Source: Streptomyces sp. NBC_01232
Lineage (GTDB): Bacteria > Actinomycetota > Actinomycetes > Streptomycetales > Streptomycetaceae
Length of the DNA stretch: 64,000 bases
Direction: 5' to 3'
Assembly: GCF_035989885.1 (NCBI RefSeq)
Contig: NZ_CP108518.1
Location: forward strand, 124,001 to 188,000
Every line of letters begins with the position of its first letter. Position 1 is the stretch's first letter. Positions 52,224 through 61,602 of this stretch are shown piece by piece. The notes below the pieces were generated by a model. The model was given only the letters and a program-made list of their open reading frames with translations. It did not search any database and was not told the origin of the DNA. A program made the translations under genes and the position numbers.

Positions 52224-53090
52224 TCAGCCCTGTTCCCGCTCCACCGGGAGCCACAGCTCGGCATCGGCCTCGGTGTGGTCCGCGGACATACGGGTCCGTA
52301 GGATCTCCGGGCCGGGCCGGCTGCGGTAGGGGTTGGACGGGAACCACTGCGTGAACACGTTCCGCCACAGCTCCTGGATGGCCTGCGGGGCCGGTCCGGA
52401 GGTGGTGAAGACGGCCCAGGTGCCGGCCCGGACCGGCAGGACCGCTGCCCCTTCGGGGGCGGCCGCCGACGTGATCACCGCCTGGTAGTAGTCGAGTTCG
52501 GTGCCCTCCGCCCGGCTCGGGTCCAGGTCGTCACAGACCGCGACGATGCCGTGGGGCTCCTGGTCCGACAGTTTCTCCAGGCGCTCCAGGACCTGCGGGT
52601 CGGTCCCGCGGACGAAGTCGATGATCGCCTGGTTCGGCCCCGCGTGCACCAGTGGCACCCGGGCCTTGAGGCCGACGACGCTGAAGTCCGGCCTGTCCAC
52701 TACGCGATAACGCATGCTGCTGGTCCCTTCGACGGTGAGACGGAAGGTCAACCGGGGCTGGGAGACGAGCGCGGCGCCGGTGCGCCGGGCCTCGCCCGGA
52801 CCGACCCCGTGCATCGCGCGGAACGCCCGGGCGAACGCCTCGCCCGAGCCGTAGCCGTAGCGCACCGCGATCTCCAGCAGAGACTCTTGCCCTGCGAGCA
52901 CCTCGGCACCCGCGAGCGTGAGACGGCGGCGCCGTACGTACTCCGACAGGGGCATGCCCGCGAGCGCGGAGAACATCCGGCGCAGGTGGTACTCCGAGGT
53001 GGCCGCGATGCGTGCCAGCTCAGCCCCGTCGACCTGCCGGTCGAGGTGGCGCTCGATGTACTCCAGGGTCTGGTTGAGACGCTCCAGCAC
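52224..53090 (-). CDS. AraC-family regulator with GyrI-like effector domain
   Basis: 288 residues from GTG. An N-terminal double HTH (VDGAELARIAATSEYHLRRMF, ESLLEIAVRYGYGSGEAFARAF, followed by GPGEARR) is joined to a C-terminal GyrI-like/SOUL-type domain (MRYRVVDRPDFSVVGLKARV, GTWAVFTTSGPAPQAIQELWR, then DAELWLPV). This Rob/MarA-type layout binds small amphipathic drugs and controls resistance genes. It lies downstream of the AfsR-like gene, 221 bp from its stop. Confidence 0.9.
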   Translation of the reverse strand: MLERLNQTLEYIERHLDRQVDGAELARIAATSEYHLRRMFSALAGMPLSEYVRRRRLTLAGAEVLAGQESLLEIAVRYGYGSGEAFARAFRAMHGVGPGEARRTGAALVSQPRLTFRLTVEGTSSMRYRVVDRPDFSVVGLKARVPLVHAGPNQAIIDFVRGTDPQVLERLEKLSDQEPHGIVAVCDDLDPSRAEGTELDYYQAVITSAAAPEGAAVLPVRAGTWAVFTTSGPAPQAIQELWRNVFTQWFPSNPYRSRPGPEILRTRMSADHTEADAELWLPVEREQG

Positions 53091-53311
53091 TCCCGGTCTC
53101 CTTCCTCTTTCGTGATCACCATGCTAGGGAGCGGGCACCCTGCCTGACCCGACATCCTGTGCCCGATCGGGTCGGGTGCGCGCACACCGGAAAGCCGGCA
53201 GGGACGTCCCCCGACGCCGGATCGCGATCATTGTTCGAGTGGGCCGGCCCCTGACTCCCCCTTGCCGACGTGCCCAGAGCCTCCGCCATGGGGCGAGTGG
53301 CCAGGGGGCTC

Positions 53312-56300
53312 TCAGCAGTGGACCGGGGCTTCGGCCACGGGTGGGTGTGCGGCGCCGGAGGCGAAGGCCGCTTCGGCCGCCGTCCGGCCCAGTGCGGACA
53401 GGCAGGCCGACCAGGCCCGGTCCACGTCGTGCCGTTCGGCGGGCGGCAGCGGCGTGCCAGCCGACGTGCGGGCCGCATCGGCGGCGCCGAGCAGCCGCGC
53501 TGCCCGCTCGGGCTCGCCGCCGGCCGCTGCCGTGCCCGCCAGGCCCTCCAGGGCGAGCGCCACCGCACGTGCGTCTCCCAGTGCCCGCGCCGCCGCGAGT
53601 CCTTCGGCGTGCAGGGTACGGGCCCGCTCCACATCCCCCCGCAGTTCGGCCGTGAAGCCGAGTTCGGCGAGGGCGAGCGTCGTGCCGGGCCCGTAGCCGG
53701 CGTCCCGGAACCATGCCAGGACCGCCTGCATGTGCTCCTCTGCGCCGGTGAGGTCGCCGGTGCGCCGGGCGACCAGACCGAGTCCGATCCGGGCATCGGC
53801 CTCCCCGGCGCGGTGGCTCTGTTCCCTGGCCAGGCGCAGGGCGTCCGCGTGCCGTTCACGGCTCTCCTCGTACTCCCCCGCAAGGAACGCCAGCCGGCCC
53901 AGGGCACACAGCCGCTTGCCCGCCTCGGTCCTCAGCCCGAGCTCCTGGGCGAGGGCCAGGCCCTCCTCGTGCAGCCGGGCCGCCTGCGGGTACTCGCCCG
54001 CGATCTCGTGCAGCGCGGCTCGGGGGAACACCGTCTGGAGCAGGCCCCAGCGGTCGCCCAGTCCGCCGAACAGCCGGGCACTGCGCTCTGCGTCGCGGCG
54101 TACGCCGGCCAGGTCGCCGTGCGCGAGGGCGTGCCGGGCGCGCACGCTCAGCGCGGCCGCGGTCCCCCAGGAATCGCCGAGCCTCTCGGCCGCGGCCAGT
54201 GCCCGGTCGGCGAGTTCCTCACCCATGGGTACGTCCCCCGCACCCATCTGCGCCGCGGCCAGGAACCACAGGGCATGGGCGTGACCGAGCGGGTCGCGGT
54301 CCGCCGCCTCCCGCGCGTCGAGGGCGGCCGCCGCGGCACGCAGCAGGCCCTCGGAGGACAGCGACGTGCCCTCCCACACCGTCAGGCCGGCCCGCCAGGC
54401 CGTCGCCAGGGCCACGGCGGCGATCCGCTCCCCCGCGTGCCCGCCCCGGTCCGGCCCGCCGTGGGAAGCGAGGTGGTCGCGCTCCGCCGCGAGGCAGGCG
54501 TCCAGCAGACGGCCTCCCTGCGCGGGTCTGCCGCGCAGCAGCCAGTACCGGGCCAGAGCGCGAGCCGTGCTCAGGGCGGGTACCACCCGGCCGTGCTCGA
54601 GCGCCTCCTCGACCGCCGGGTACAGCTCGGCCTCGGCCGCGTCGAGCCGTGCGAGCCAGAGCCGCTGGTGCGGGCCGCGCAGCAGGGGTTCGGCCCGCAG
54701 CGCCAGCTCCCGGTAGTACGTACCGTGCCGGGCGCGGGCGCCTCGCTCCTCACCGGCCTCCCGCAGTCGCTCCCGGGCGTATGCCTTCACGGATTCCGGC
54801 AGCCGGTAGCGGCGGCCCTCCGGACGGTCGACGAGGACCACGAGCGAGCGTTCCACCAGGCGGTCCAGCACCAGCGGAACCTGGTGTTCCCGTACCTCGG
54901 GAACCGGGGCGGATTGTGGGTCCGGCGGTACGGGAACGTCCGCGGGCGCGTCCCCGAGCGCGTCCGCGCACACCACACCCGCGGCCTCCGCCGAGGCGTC
55001 GCCGCCGTGTACGGACAGCCGCCGGAGGACCGATTCTTCAGCGCTGCCGAGCAGTGCCCAGCTCCAGTCGATCACCGCTCGCAGCGTGCGCTGCCGCGGG
55101 GGTACCCCGCGCAGCCCCCGCGACAGGAGGGCGAACCGGTCGTCGAGTCCGGCGAGCAGGCCGTGCACGCCGAGGGCGGGGGCGCGGGCGGCGGCCAGTT
55201 CCAGGGCGAGCGGAAGCCCGTCGAGCCGGACGCACAGGCCCTCGACGGCCGCCATGTCCTCGGGCGTGGCGGTACGGTCCGGCGGGAGTCCGGCGCGGGC
55301 CGTGAACAGGGCGACGGCATCGGCGGGTTCGAGGGGCGCCACCGGGTGCACCGCCTCCCCCGCCAGGTTGATCGGCTCCTGGCTGGTGGCGAGCACCGAG
55401 ACCCCGGGCGCCTGCGGGAGTACCGCCGCCAGCACCTCTGCCACGGCGTCGCAGACGTGCTCGCAGTTGTCGAGCAGCAGGAGGAGGCTCCGTTCCCGGA
55501 GGGCGCCCGCGAGCAGATGCACGGCCTCGGGGTGTTCGCCCTCGGGGCTGCGTACGCCGAAGGTCCGCAGTGCCGCGCCGGCCACGGCGTCGGCCGGTGC
55601 GCCTGCGGGGAGGGGCGCGAGCTCGACCAGGTGCGCGCCGTCCGTGTGGCGGGCGGACGCCTCGCCTGCGCATTCGACGGCCAGGCGGGTCTTGCCGACA
55701 CCGCCGGGTCCGGTGAGGGTGACCAGCCGGGAGTGCGCCAACAGGGCCCGTACGGCGGCGAGATCGGTTCCGCGTCCGACGAGTCGGGTGAGCGGTTCGG
55801 GCAGCCGCGGCCGTCCGGCGATTCCGGTTCTGCCCGTACGCGGCGCGGCCTGCGCGGCCTGTGGCGACTGCGGGGCCTGTGCGGCCCCTGGGACTGCTGC
55901 CGCCGCATCGCCGCCGGGGACCGCGCGCCGGGCTCCTCCGTCTGCCGGCGCTGCCTGGTTGCGCGGAGGGGGCTGCAGGTCAAGGTCGGGGTCCTGGCGG
56001 AGGATCGCCCGCCGCAGTGCCGTCAATTCCCGGCCCGGCTCCAGTCCGAGGTCCCTGTCGAGCCTGTATCGGAGTGCTTCGTAGCTCTCCAGTGCCTGCG
56101 TCTGCCGACCCGCCCGGTACAGCGCCCGCAGCTGGACGGCGCGCAGTCGCTCGCGCAGCGGATGGGCCGCAACGAGCTGGTCGAGCTCGCCGAGAACGAC
56201 GCGCTCCTCGCCCAGTGACACCCGCAGGTCCAGTAACTCCTCCCGCACGAGGAGACGTTCCTCCTCCAGCCGGGCGGCCGCGGCACGCACGGACGGGTCG

Positions 56301-56743
56301 TCGGTGTGGCCCGCGTATGCCTCGCCGCGCCACAAGGAGAGGGCCTCGCCCAGCAACTCGGCACGGGGTCGGGGTACGAGGGCCTGTACGCGGGCCCTGG
56401 CGGCCAGCTCGGCGAACCGCTGAGCGTCCAGTTGCCCTGGCGCGAGCTCCAGCCGGTAGCCGCCCGCTTCGTGGAGCAGGCGGCCGCGGCCGTCCTGCGG
56501 CGCGGCGCGCTCGAGTGCGGCGCGCAGCCGCGAGACCTGGCCCTGGAGGCTCGCATACGGGTGGAGGGGCAGTTCGGCGTCCGGGCCGCCCCACAGTGCG
56601 TCCACCAGCCGGTCGGCGGAGACGGGGCGGCCCGGTTCGACGAGCAGCCGGGCGAGCAGTCGGCGCACCCGCGCCCCGGTCACGGCCACCGGCTCGCCGT
56701 CACCCGTCCAGATCACCAACGGCCCCAGAACCCCCACACGCAT
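53312..56743 (-). CDS. Large AfsR/SARP-type regulator with NB-ARC ATPase and TPR domains
   Basis: 1143 residues from ATG 56743, the first Met before VGVLGPL. Residues 1-95 form the winged helix, 96-250 a BTAD domain (LRYRLDRDLGLEPGRELTALR), then a Pro/Ala-rich linker. An NB-ARC-like ATPase follows (Walker A GPGGVGKTRLAVECAG, Walker B-like LLLLLDNCEHV, SVLATSQEPI, GLPLALELAAARA). The last 400 residues are tetratricopeptides (AAALSVRARHALAHGDLAGV, GLVARRTGDLTGAEEHMQAVL). This is the AfsR layout, pleiotropic in Streptomyces, often fed by kinases. It is divergent from an imine-reductase-like gene. Confidence 0.93.
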   Translation of the reverse strand: MRVGVLGPLVIWTGDGEPVAVTGARVRRLLARLLVEPGRPVSADRLVDALWGGPDAELPLHPYASLQGQVSRLRAALERAAPQDGRGRLLHEAGGYRLELAPGQLDAQRFAELAARARVQALVPRPRAELLGEALSLWRGEAYAGHTDDPSVRAAAARLEEERLLVREELLDLRVSLGEERVVLGELDQLVAAHPLRERLRAVQLRALYRAGRQTQALESYEALRYRLDRDLGLEPGRELTALRRAILRQDPDLDLQPPPRNQAAPADGGARRAVPGGDAAAAVPGAAQAPQSPQAAQAAPRTGRTGIAGRPRLPEPLTRLVGRGTDLAAVRALLAHSRLVTLTGPGGVGKTRLAVECAGEASARHTDGAHLVELAPLPAGAPADAVAGAALRTFGVRSPEGEHPEAVHLLAGALRERSLLLLLDNCEHVCDAVAEVLAAVLPQAPGVSVLATSQEPINLAGEAVHPVAPLEPADAVALFTARAGLPPDRTATPEDMAAVEGLCVRLDGLPLALELAAARAPALGVHGLLAGLDDRFALLSRGLRGVPPRQRTLRAVIDWSWALLGSAEESVLRRLSVHGGDASAEAAGVVCADALGDAPADVPVPPDPQSAPVPEVREHQVPLVLDRLVERSLVVLVDRPEGRRYRLPESVKAYARERLREAGEERGARARHGTYYRELALRAEPLLRGPHQRLWLARLDAAEAELYPAVEEALEHGRVVPALSTARALARYWLLRGRPAQGGRLLDACLAAERDHLASHGGPDRGGHAGERIAAVALATAWRAGLTVWEGTSLSSEGLLRAAAAALDAREAADRDPLGHAHALWFLAAAQMGAGDVPMGEELADRALAAAERLGDSWGTAAALSVRARHALAHGDLAGVRRDAERSARLFGGLGDRWGLLQTVFPRAALHEIAGEYPQAARLHEEGLALAQELGLRTEAGKRLCALGRLAFLAGEYEESRERHADALRLAREQSHRAGEADARIGLGLVARRTGDLTGAEEHMQAVLAWFRDAGYGPGTTLALAELGFTAELRGDVERARTLHAEGLAAARALGDARAVALALEGLAGTAAAGGEPERAARLLGAADAARTSAGTPLPPAERHDVDRAWSACLSALGRTAAEAAFASGAAHPPVAEAPVHC

Positions 56744-56967
56744 GTCGATCAGCCTAACCGGCGCGCTGTCCCCCACCTGGGCTCCGTGTCCCCGCCGCGG
56801 AGCGGGCCCGGCCGAGCGGTCCCGCGGCCGCCCTGCAGACGTCCGGCAGCAGACGGCTGACCGGCAGACCGGCAGCGGAGATGCAGCAGACCGGCAGCAG
56901 ACCGGCAGCGTGGCCTCGCAGGGTGGGTCCTGTTCGACAGCACCACCGACACGAGGAGAGACCGATC

Positions 56968-57864
56968 ATGAGCGCAATCGCCGCCGCACCCCACCGGATC
57001 CCGGTAAGCGTCATCGGCCTGGGCAACCTCGGCCAAGCCCTGGCCGACGCCTTCCTGACGCAGGGACACCCCACCACCGTGTGGAACCGCTCGGCGGGAA
57101 AGGCCGACGCTCTGGTGGCCCGCGGAGCGTCCCTCGCGAGCACTCCCACCGATGCCGTAGCGGCAGCAGAACTCGTCGTCGTCGCGGTTCTGGACTACGA
57201 CACGGTCGGCGAGCTGCTGCTGCCGACGGCCGGGGCACTGGCCGGCCGTACGGTCGTCAACCTGACCACCGGCACCCCGCCGGCCGCGCGCGCCCTCGGC
57301 GCCTGGGCGGCCGACCAGCAGGCCGCCTACCTGGACGGCGCGGTGTACGCGGTGCCCCAGACGATCGGCACCTCCGCCGCCTTCGTCCTCTACAGCGGCG
57401 ACGAGGCGGCGTACCGGACCTACCGCACGGTCCTCGACACGATCGGTGAGGGCAGCCTCGTCGGCCCGGCTCCCGAGCTGTCCTCCGTGTACGACACCGC
57501 TCTGCTCAGCGGGATGTACGGGATGTTCGCCGGGTTCTTCCAGGCCGTGGCACTCGCCGACACGGAGGGAATCGGGGCGGCCGAGCTGACGCGCCCGCTG
57601 GTGCGGTGGCTGACGGCGGCCGCCGACGCCCTCCCGGCCTTCGCGGAGGAGATCGATGCGAAGGACTACGCCACGACCACCTCCAATCTGGAGATCAATG
57701 CGGTGGGGCTGCGCAACATCCTCTCCACCACCGAGGTGCAGGGACTGCCGACGGACCTGCTGGCGCCGCTGCAGCGGCTCTTCGACGACCAGGTCCGCGC
57801 GGGTCACGCCGCGTCCAGCCTGTCCAGGGCCGTGGAGTCCTTGCGTGCCGATGCCCTTCGGTGA
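56968..57864 (+). CDS. NAD(P)-dependent oxidoreductase (imine reductase / 3-hydroxyacid dehydrogenase-like)
   Basis: 298 residues, ATG preceded by GAGGAGAGA. The N-terminal Rossmann motif VSVIGLGNLGQALADAF with WNRSAGKADAL, then VVNLTTGTPPAARAL and YLDGAVYAVPQTIG, and the C-terminal helical domain (YDTALLSGMYGMFAGFFQAVAL) match imine reductases and related beta-hydroxyacid dehydrogenases. The Asp/Tyr region YDTAL carries candidate catalytic residues. It reduces an imine or ketone; no substrate is implied by the context. Confidence 0.85.
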   Translation: MSAIAAAPHRIPVSVIGLGNLGQALADAFLTQGHPTTVWNRSAGKADALVARGASLASTPTDAVAAAELVVVAVLDYDTVGELLLPTAGALAGRTVVNLTTGTPPAARALGAWAADQQAAYLDGAVYAVPQTIGTSAAFVLYSGDEAAYRTYRTVLDTIGEGSLVGPAPELSSVYDTALLSGMYGMFAGFFQAVALADTEGIGAAELTRPLVRWLTAAADALPAFAEEIDAKDYATTTSNLEINAVGLRNILSTTEVQGLPTDLLAPLQRLFDDQVRAGHAASSLSRAVESLRADALR

Positions 57865-57918
57865 GCGTGACCGTTGGGGATCGGCAACAGCCGAAGGACA
57901 GGGCTCAGGGCTGCTGGC

Positions 57919-58370
57919 GTGGACACCGGACCGCTCCGCGGGCTGCTGCGGGGTGAGCCGCTGGGGCACCCCGCGCATCCCATGCTGGTGGAGGTACCGA
58001 TGGGGTGCTGGCTGTCCGCCGCCGTGCTGGACACCGTGCCCGGGGCGCACCGGTACGCCACGGTCCTGACGGCGGTCGGCCTCGTCGGGGGCGCTCCGGC
58101 GGCCGCGGCCGGGTGGGCGGACTGGGCGGAGCTGCCGCCGCGGCAGGCCAGGGTCGGGGTCGCGCACGCGATCGCCAACGTGGCCGCCGTCGGCTGCTAC
58201 GTGGTCTCGCTGTCGGACCGGCTGCGGGGCCGGCGCGCGCGGCCGCCTCTGGTCGCTGGCCGGGCTGAGTGCCGTGGCGGTCAGCGGGGCCCTGGGCGGG
58301 CACATCGCCTACGCGGGCCGGCCGGAGCCCGGAGCTCCGGGCGACGCAACGCACACGGGCCCATGGGCTC
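57919..58370 (+). pseudogene. DUF2231-like membrane protein, apparently frameshifted
   Basis: The N-terminal part (HPAHPMLVEVPMGCWLSAAVL, TAVGLVGGAPAAAAGWADWAE, HAIANVAAVGCYVVSLSDRL) is a clear DUF2231 protein. The expected fourth helix (SLAGLSAVAVSGALGGHIAYA) appears in the next frame, so a one-base shift lies near 58240-58250. GTG 57919 is the likely start. Either the gene is inactive or the sequence has an error in this GC-rich stretch. Confidence 0.6.
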
Positions 58371-58476
58371 GCTGTACAGCCCGCATCGTGCCGTGCCGTG
58401 CGGGTCGTCCAGGTTTCGGGTGCCGCGGCCCGGGCAGCAGCCGCTCGGGGGCTCCGATGCACGGGAAGGATCCGCC

Positions 58477-58701
58477 ATGGAAGACCAGGGCGGCGCCGGC
58501 GGCGCCCCGCTCCACCACCACGACCACGATGACGACCACGACCAACAGCGACGTCGCAGGACGTCGCACACCGCACCCGGCCCCAAGGACGAACAGGCCG
58601 TGCGCGCGGCGGACACCGACGAGGCCAGCCGGCTGGACCGGCCGGGCGACAGCGGCGGTGAGCCCTTGCGCGAACGTCGCCGCCCCGGGCGCGAGCACTG
58701 A
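58477..58701 (+). CDS. Small His/Asp-rich hydrophilic protein
   Basis: 74 residues, ATG with AAGGA at ideal spacing. The first 30 residues contain HHHDHDDDHD, a plausible metal-binding cluster; the rest is charged (PKDEQAVRAADTDEASRLDRP). No family is recognised. It follows the DUF2231 relic closely and shares its original frame. Confidence 0.5.
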   Translation: MEDQGGAGGAPLHHHDHDDDHDQQRRRRTSHTAPGPKDEQAVRAADTDEASRLDRPGDSGGEPLRERRRPGREH

Positions 58702-58766
58702 CCTGTCGCTGCGCGAGCACTGACCTGACGCTGCTCGGAGCCGGACGGCAAGGGCAGCGGGCACCG

Positions 58767-59438
58767 TCATCTGCGCGAGGTGGTGATGGCGAGCAGTTCC
58801 TGCATCAGCCGGACGACGAGCCGCGGCTGTCCCACGAACGGGGAGTGGCCCGTCTGCCATTCGCGTACGTCGGTGCAGCGCGTGGCCATCGTCCGTTGCA
58901 GGCCCGGATCGACGGCCCGGTCCTGCGCGCAGACGACGTAGGTGGAACGAGTGTGCTTCCAGCCGTGGCGCTCCGGTACGCCGCGCCCACAGCCGGGGGC
59001 CTGGGCACGCAGCAGGTCGACCGCCCGGGCTGCGAGCGGCTCGGGACAGTCGCCGTAGAGGACGGCGGCTGCCCGGTCGGGGTGCAGGCGGGTCGAGCCG
59101 TCCGGCTGAGGGCTGATCGCGTCCTGGAGCTGCGGGGACGCCCCGCCGAGACCGGCCGCGCTCTCACCGGCGTCCGGCACGAAGGCCGCCAGGTAGACCA
59201 GGTGCCGCGCTCCGCGCAGGCCGGTGATCACCGACCCTCCGTAGGAGTGACCGAGCACGACCGGAGGCTCCTGCAGCGCGTCGACGGCGGCCTGGACCGC
59301 GGCCGTGTCGGCGAGCAGTGAGCCCCGGTGCAGCTCGGGAACGACGACCTCGGTTCCCGCGTCCTGCAGCTGCTCTGCCACCGCGGCGAAGTGCTCGGGA
59401 CGGTGGTACAGGCCGTGAACGAACACCACCGCTGCCAA
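58767..59438 (-). CDS. Alpha/beta hydrolase (esterase EstC/salicylate-esterase-like)
   Basis: 223 residues. AAVVFVHGLYHRPEHF (oxyanion), VVLGHSYGGSVITGL (GxSxG nucleophile), YVVCAQDRAVDP (Asp) and WQTGHSPFVGQP (His) give a complete triad of the small plant-type/bacterial esterase group. The start is probably a TTG at 59438 because homologues begin directly before VFVHG. The substrate is unknown. Confidence 0.85.
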   Translation of the reverse strand: MAAVVFVHGLYHRPEHFAAVAEQLQDAGTEVVVPELHRGSLLADTAAVQAAVDALQEPPVVLGHSYGGSVITGLRGARHLVYLAAFVPDAGESAAGLGGASPQLQDAISPQPDGSTRLHPDRAAAVLYGDCPEPLAARAVDLLRAQAPGCGRGVPERHGWKHTRSTYVVCAQDRAVDPGLQRTMATRCTDVREWQTGHSPFVGQPRLVVRLMQELLAITTSRR

Positions 59439-59569
59439 CTTCGCCCGCCCCCAGGTCGCGTAGGTCGCATCGCCATCGAGCCAGTGATCTTAGTCGCGGA
59501 CGGTGGCCGGGCCGCACCGGCAGTCCGTCGAGAGTCCGGCAGGATCCGGCAGGATCCGGAGGACGTGCC

Positions 59570-61084
59570 TCAGAAATCCCCGTAGCGCATGCGTCCCAAG
59601 GCCGTCATCGGGCGGTCGTGCGCGGCGACCGGGGCCGGGAGGCACGTCGAGCCGGTCAGGTAGCGGTCCACGGCCGCGGCTGCCGCCCGGCCCTCGGCGA
59701 TGGCCCAGACCACCAGCGACTGCCCCCGGCCCGCGTCTCCCGCGACGAACACTCCCGGCGCCCGTCCGGCGCCCGCCGCGAAGCGGGCGTCACGCGCGAA
59801 GTTGCCGCGTTCGTCGAGTTCCAGTCCCAGCTGCTCGCGCAGGCCGCCCGAGCGCTCGGGGCCAGAAAAGCCGAGGGCCAGCAGGACCAGGCCGGCCGGT
59901 ATCACGTACTCGGTGCCGGCCACGGGGCTGCGGGCCACCGGCTCCACGGCGGTCAGGCGCAGCGCCCGTACGCGGCCGGAGGCGTCCCCCTCGAAGCGCA
60001 GGGTCGCGCAGGCGAACAGCCGGGGGTCTCTGCCTTCGCGCCCGCGGGCCTCCTCGTGAGCGTGGGAGATGCGGTACGTCCTCGGGTACACCGGCCAGGG
60101 CTCGCCGTCGGTGCGGTCTGCACCCGGCTCAGGATTGATGTCGAGCTGGAGCACGGATTCCGCGCCCTGCCGCAGGGCCGTCCCGAGGCAGTCGGAGCCG
60201 GTGTCCCCGCCGCCGACGACGACCACGTGTCTGCCTTCGGCGGTCACGGGCGATACGGCGTAGTCGCCCTCCCGCACCCGGTTGGCGCAGGTCAGGTAGT
60301 CCATGGCCTGGTGGATGCCGTGCAGCGAACGGCCGGGCACCGGCAGTTCGCGGCGTTCACCGGCGCCGATCGCGACGACGACGGCGTCGCAGGCGCTCCG
60401 CAGCGCGTCCGCTCCGGCACCGGTCGCGCCGCCGACGTCCGTGCCCGTCACGAACAGCGTCCCCTCGGCCCGCATCTGCTCGATACGGCGGTCCAGGTGC
60501 GCCTTCTCCATCTTGAACTCGGGGATGCCGTAGCGCAGGAGTCCGCCGATCCGGTCGGCCCTCTCGTGGACCGTGACGCGGTGCCCGGCCCGGGTGAGCT
60601 GCTGCGCCGCGGCCAGTCCGGCCGGACCGGATCCGATGACGGCCACCGTCCTGCCGCTGCTCTTCTCCGGCGGCCGGGGGGTCATGAAGCCGAGCCGCAG
60701 GCCCTCGTCCGCGATCGTCTGCTCGACGTTCTTGATGGTCACCGGGTCCGCGTTGATCGTGAGGACGCATGCGTCCTCACAGGGGGCGGGGCAGAGCCTG
60801 CCCGTGACCTCCGGGAAGTTGTTGGTCGCGTGGAGCCGCTCGTACGCCGTGCGCCAGTCTCCGTGGGCGGCGTACGCGTTCCACTCGGGTATGAGGTTTC
60901 CCAGGGGGCAGCCGGTGTGGCAGAACGGGATGCCGCAGTCCATGCAGCGGTCGGCCTGGCGGGAGACGAGCGGCAGCAACGCCTGGCCCGCGTGGACCTC
61001 GCGCCAGTCGCGGAGCCGTTCCTCGACGGGGCGGGCCGGCACGGCCTCGCGGGGGATCCTGAGGAAGCCGAACGGATCGGTCAC
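59570..61084 (-). CDS. Glutamate synthase small subunit-like oxidoreductase (GltD type)
   Basis: 504 residues from a GTG with GGGAGG upstream. Two N-terminal Fe-S motifs are CMDCGIPFCHTGCPLGN and CPAPCEDAC; the FAD motif is AVIGSGPAGLAAAQQL and the NADPH motif is VVVVGGGDTGSDC. The C-terminus has VFVAGDAGRGQSLVVWAIAEG. The family delivers electrons from NADPH to the GltB large subunit. gltB is normally directly upstream, but here a GH64 glucanase is, so this may be an orphan copy serving another partner. Confidence 0.88.
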   Translation of the reverse strand: MTDPFGFLRIPREAVPARPVEERLRDWREVHAGQALLPLVSRQADRCMDCGIPFCHTGCPLGNLIPEWNAYAAHGDWRTAYERLHATNNFPEVTGRLCPAPCEDACVLTINADPVTIKNVEQTIADEGLRLGFMTPRPPEKSSGRTVAVIGSGPAGLAAAQQLTRAGHRVTVHERADRIGGLLRYGIPEFKMEKAHLDRRIEQMRAEGTLFVTGTDVGGATGAGADALRSACDAVVVAIGAGERRELPVPGRSLHGIHQAMDYLTCANRVREGDYAVSPVTAEGRHVVVVGGGDTGSDCLGTALRQGAESVLQLDINPEPGADRTDGEPWPVYPRTYRISHAHEEARGREGRDPRLFACATLRFEGDASGRVRALRLTAVEPVARSPVAGTEYVIPAGLVLLALGFSGPERSGGLREQLGLELDERGNFARDARFAAGAGRAPGVFVAGDAGRGQSLVVWAIAEGRAAAAAVDRYLTGSTCLPAPVAAHDRPMTALGRMRYGDF

Positions 61085-61528
61085 ATGCCGCCTCCCTGGA
61101 TCGGTCGCGGCGGGGTACGGCGGGGTACACGGAGCGCGCACCGTTTGCCTGGCACGCGCGCGTTCCATGGCGGTTCGGCCAGATTACGCCGCCTCCGCGA
61201 CGGCGCCCAGACCTGGCGGATCCGGTGACCGGACGAGTGCGGAAGGTGACGGCGAAAGCGGGGGTTTGCTCCCTCCGTCGCCGTGATCGGCCGGTGGATG
61301 TCGGCGGCGGTCCGGCAGCGCAGCAGCTACGTACAGTCATGGCTTGCGCTGCTGCTCGGTCCCGCTTTTACTCCCACTCCCACTCCCACTCTCGCTCTCG
61401 AACGTCACGCCAGGGTGGCGCGCGAGCGCCGCGAAGAGCTTCCACCGTCCTGCGCACCGCGTCACGCCGTCCGTCCCTGCGTCCTCGTCCTTCACCGGGA
61501 GACCGAACGTGGGCTCCGGCGACGACAG
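61085..61528. other. Intergenic region without a recognised gene
   Basis: This is the gap between the GltD-like start and the terminator of the glucanase. A short CCCACT repeat (61371-61390) is present; no frame looks coding. Confidence 0.55.
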
Positions 61529-61570
61529 GAAGACGCGGGCGCCCGGAAGGGGTCGGGCGCCCGCGTCTTC
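61529..61570 (-). terminator. Terminator after the GH64 glucanase
   Basis: A perfect 17-bp stem (61529-61545 with 61554-61570) has an 8-nt loop, 33 bp after the stop codon on the minus strand. It is among the strongest hairpins in the window. Confidence 0.85.
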
Positions 61571-61602
61571 GTCCTTGTGCTCGTACTCCGCTTCGTCCTC
61601 GC

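Noticed and set aside
59318..61228. Plus-strand frame opposite the GltD-like gene
   Set aside because: Antisense shadow; the minus-strand gene has complete Fe-S, FAD and NADPH motifs.
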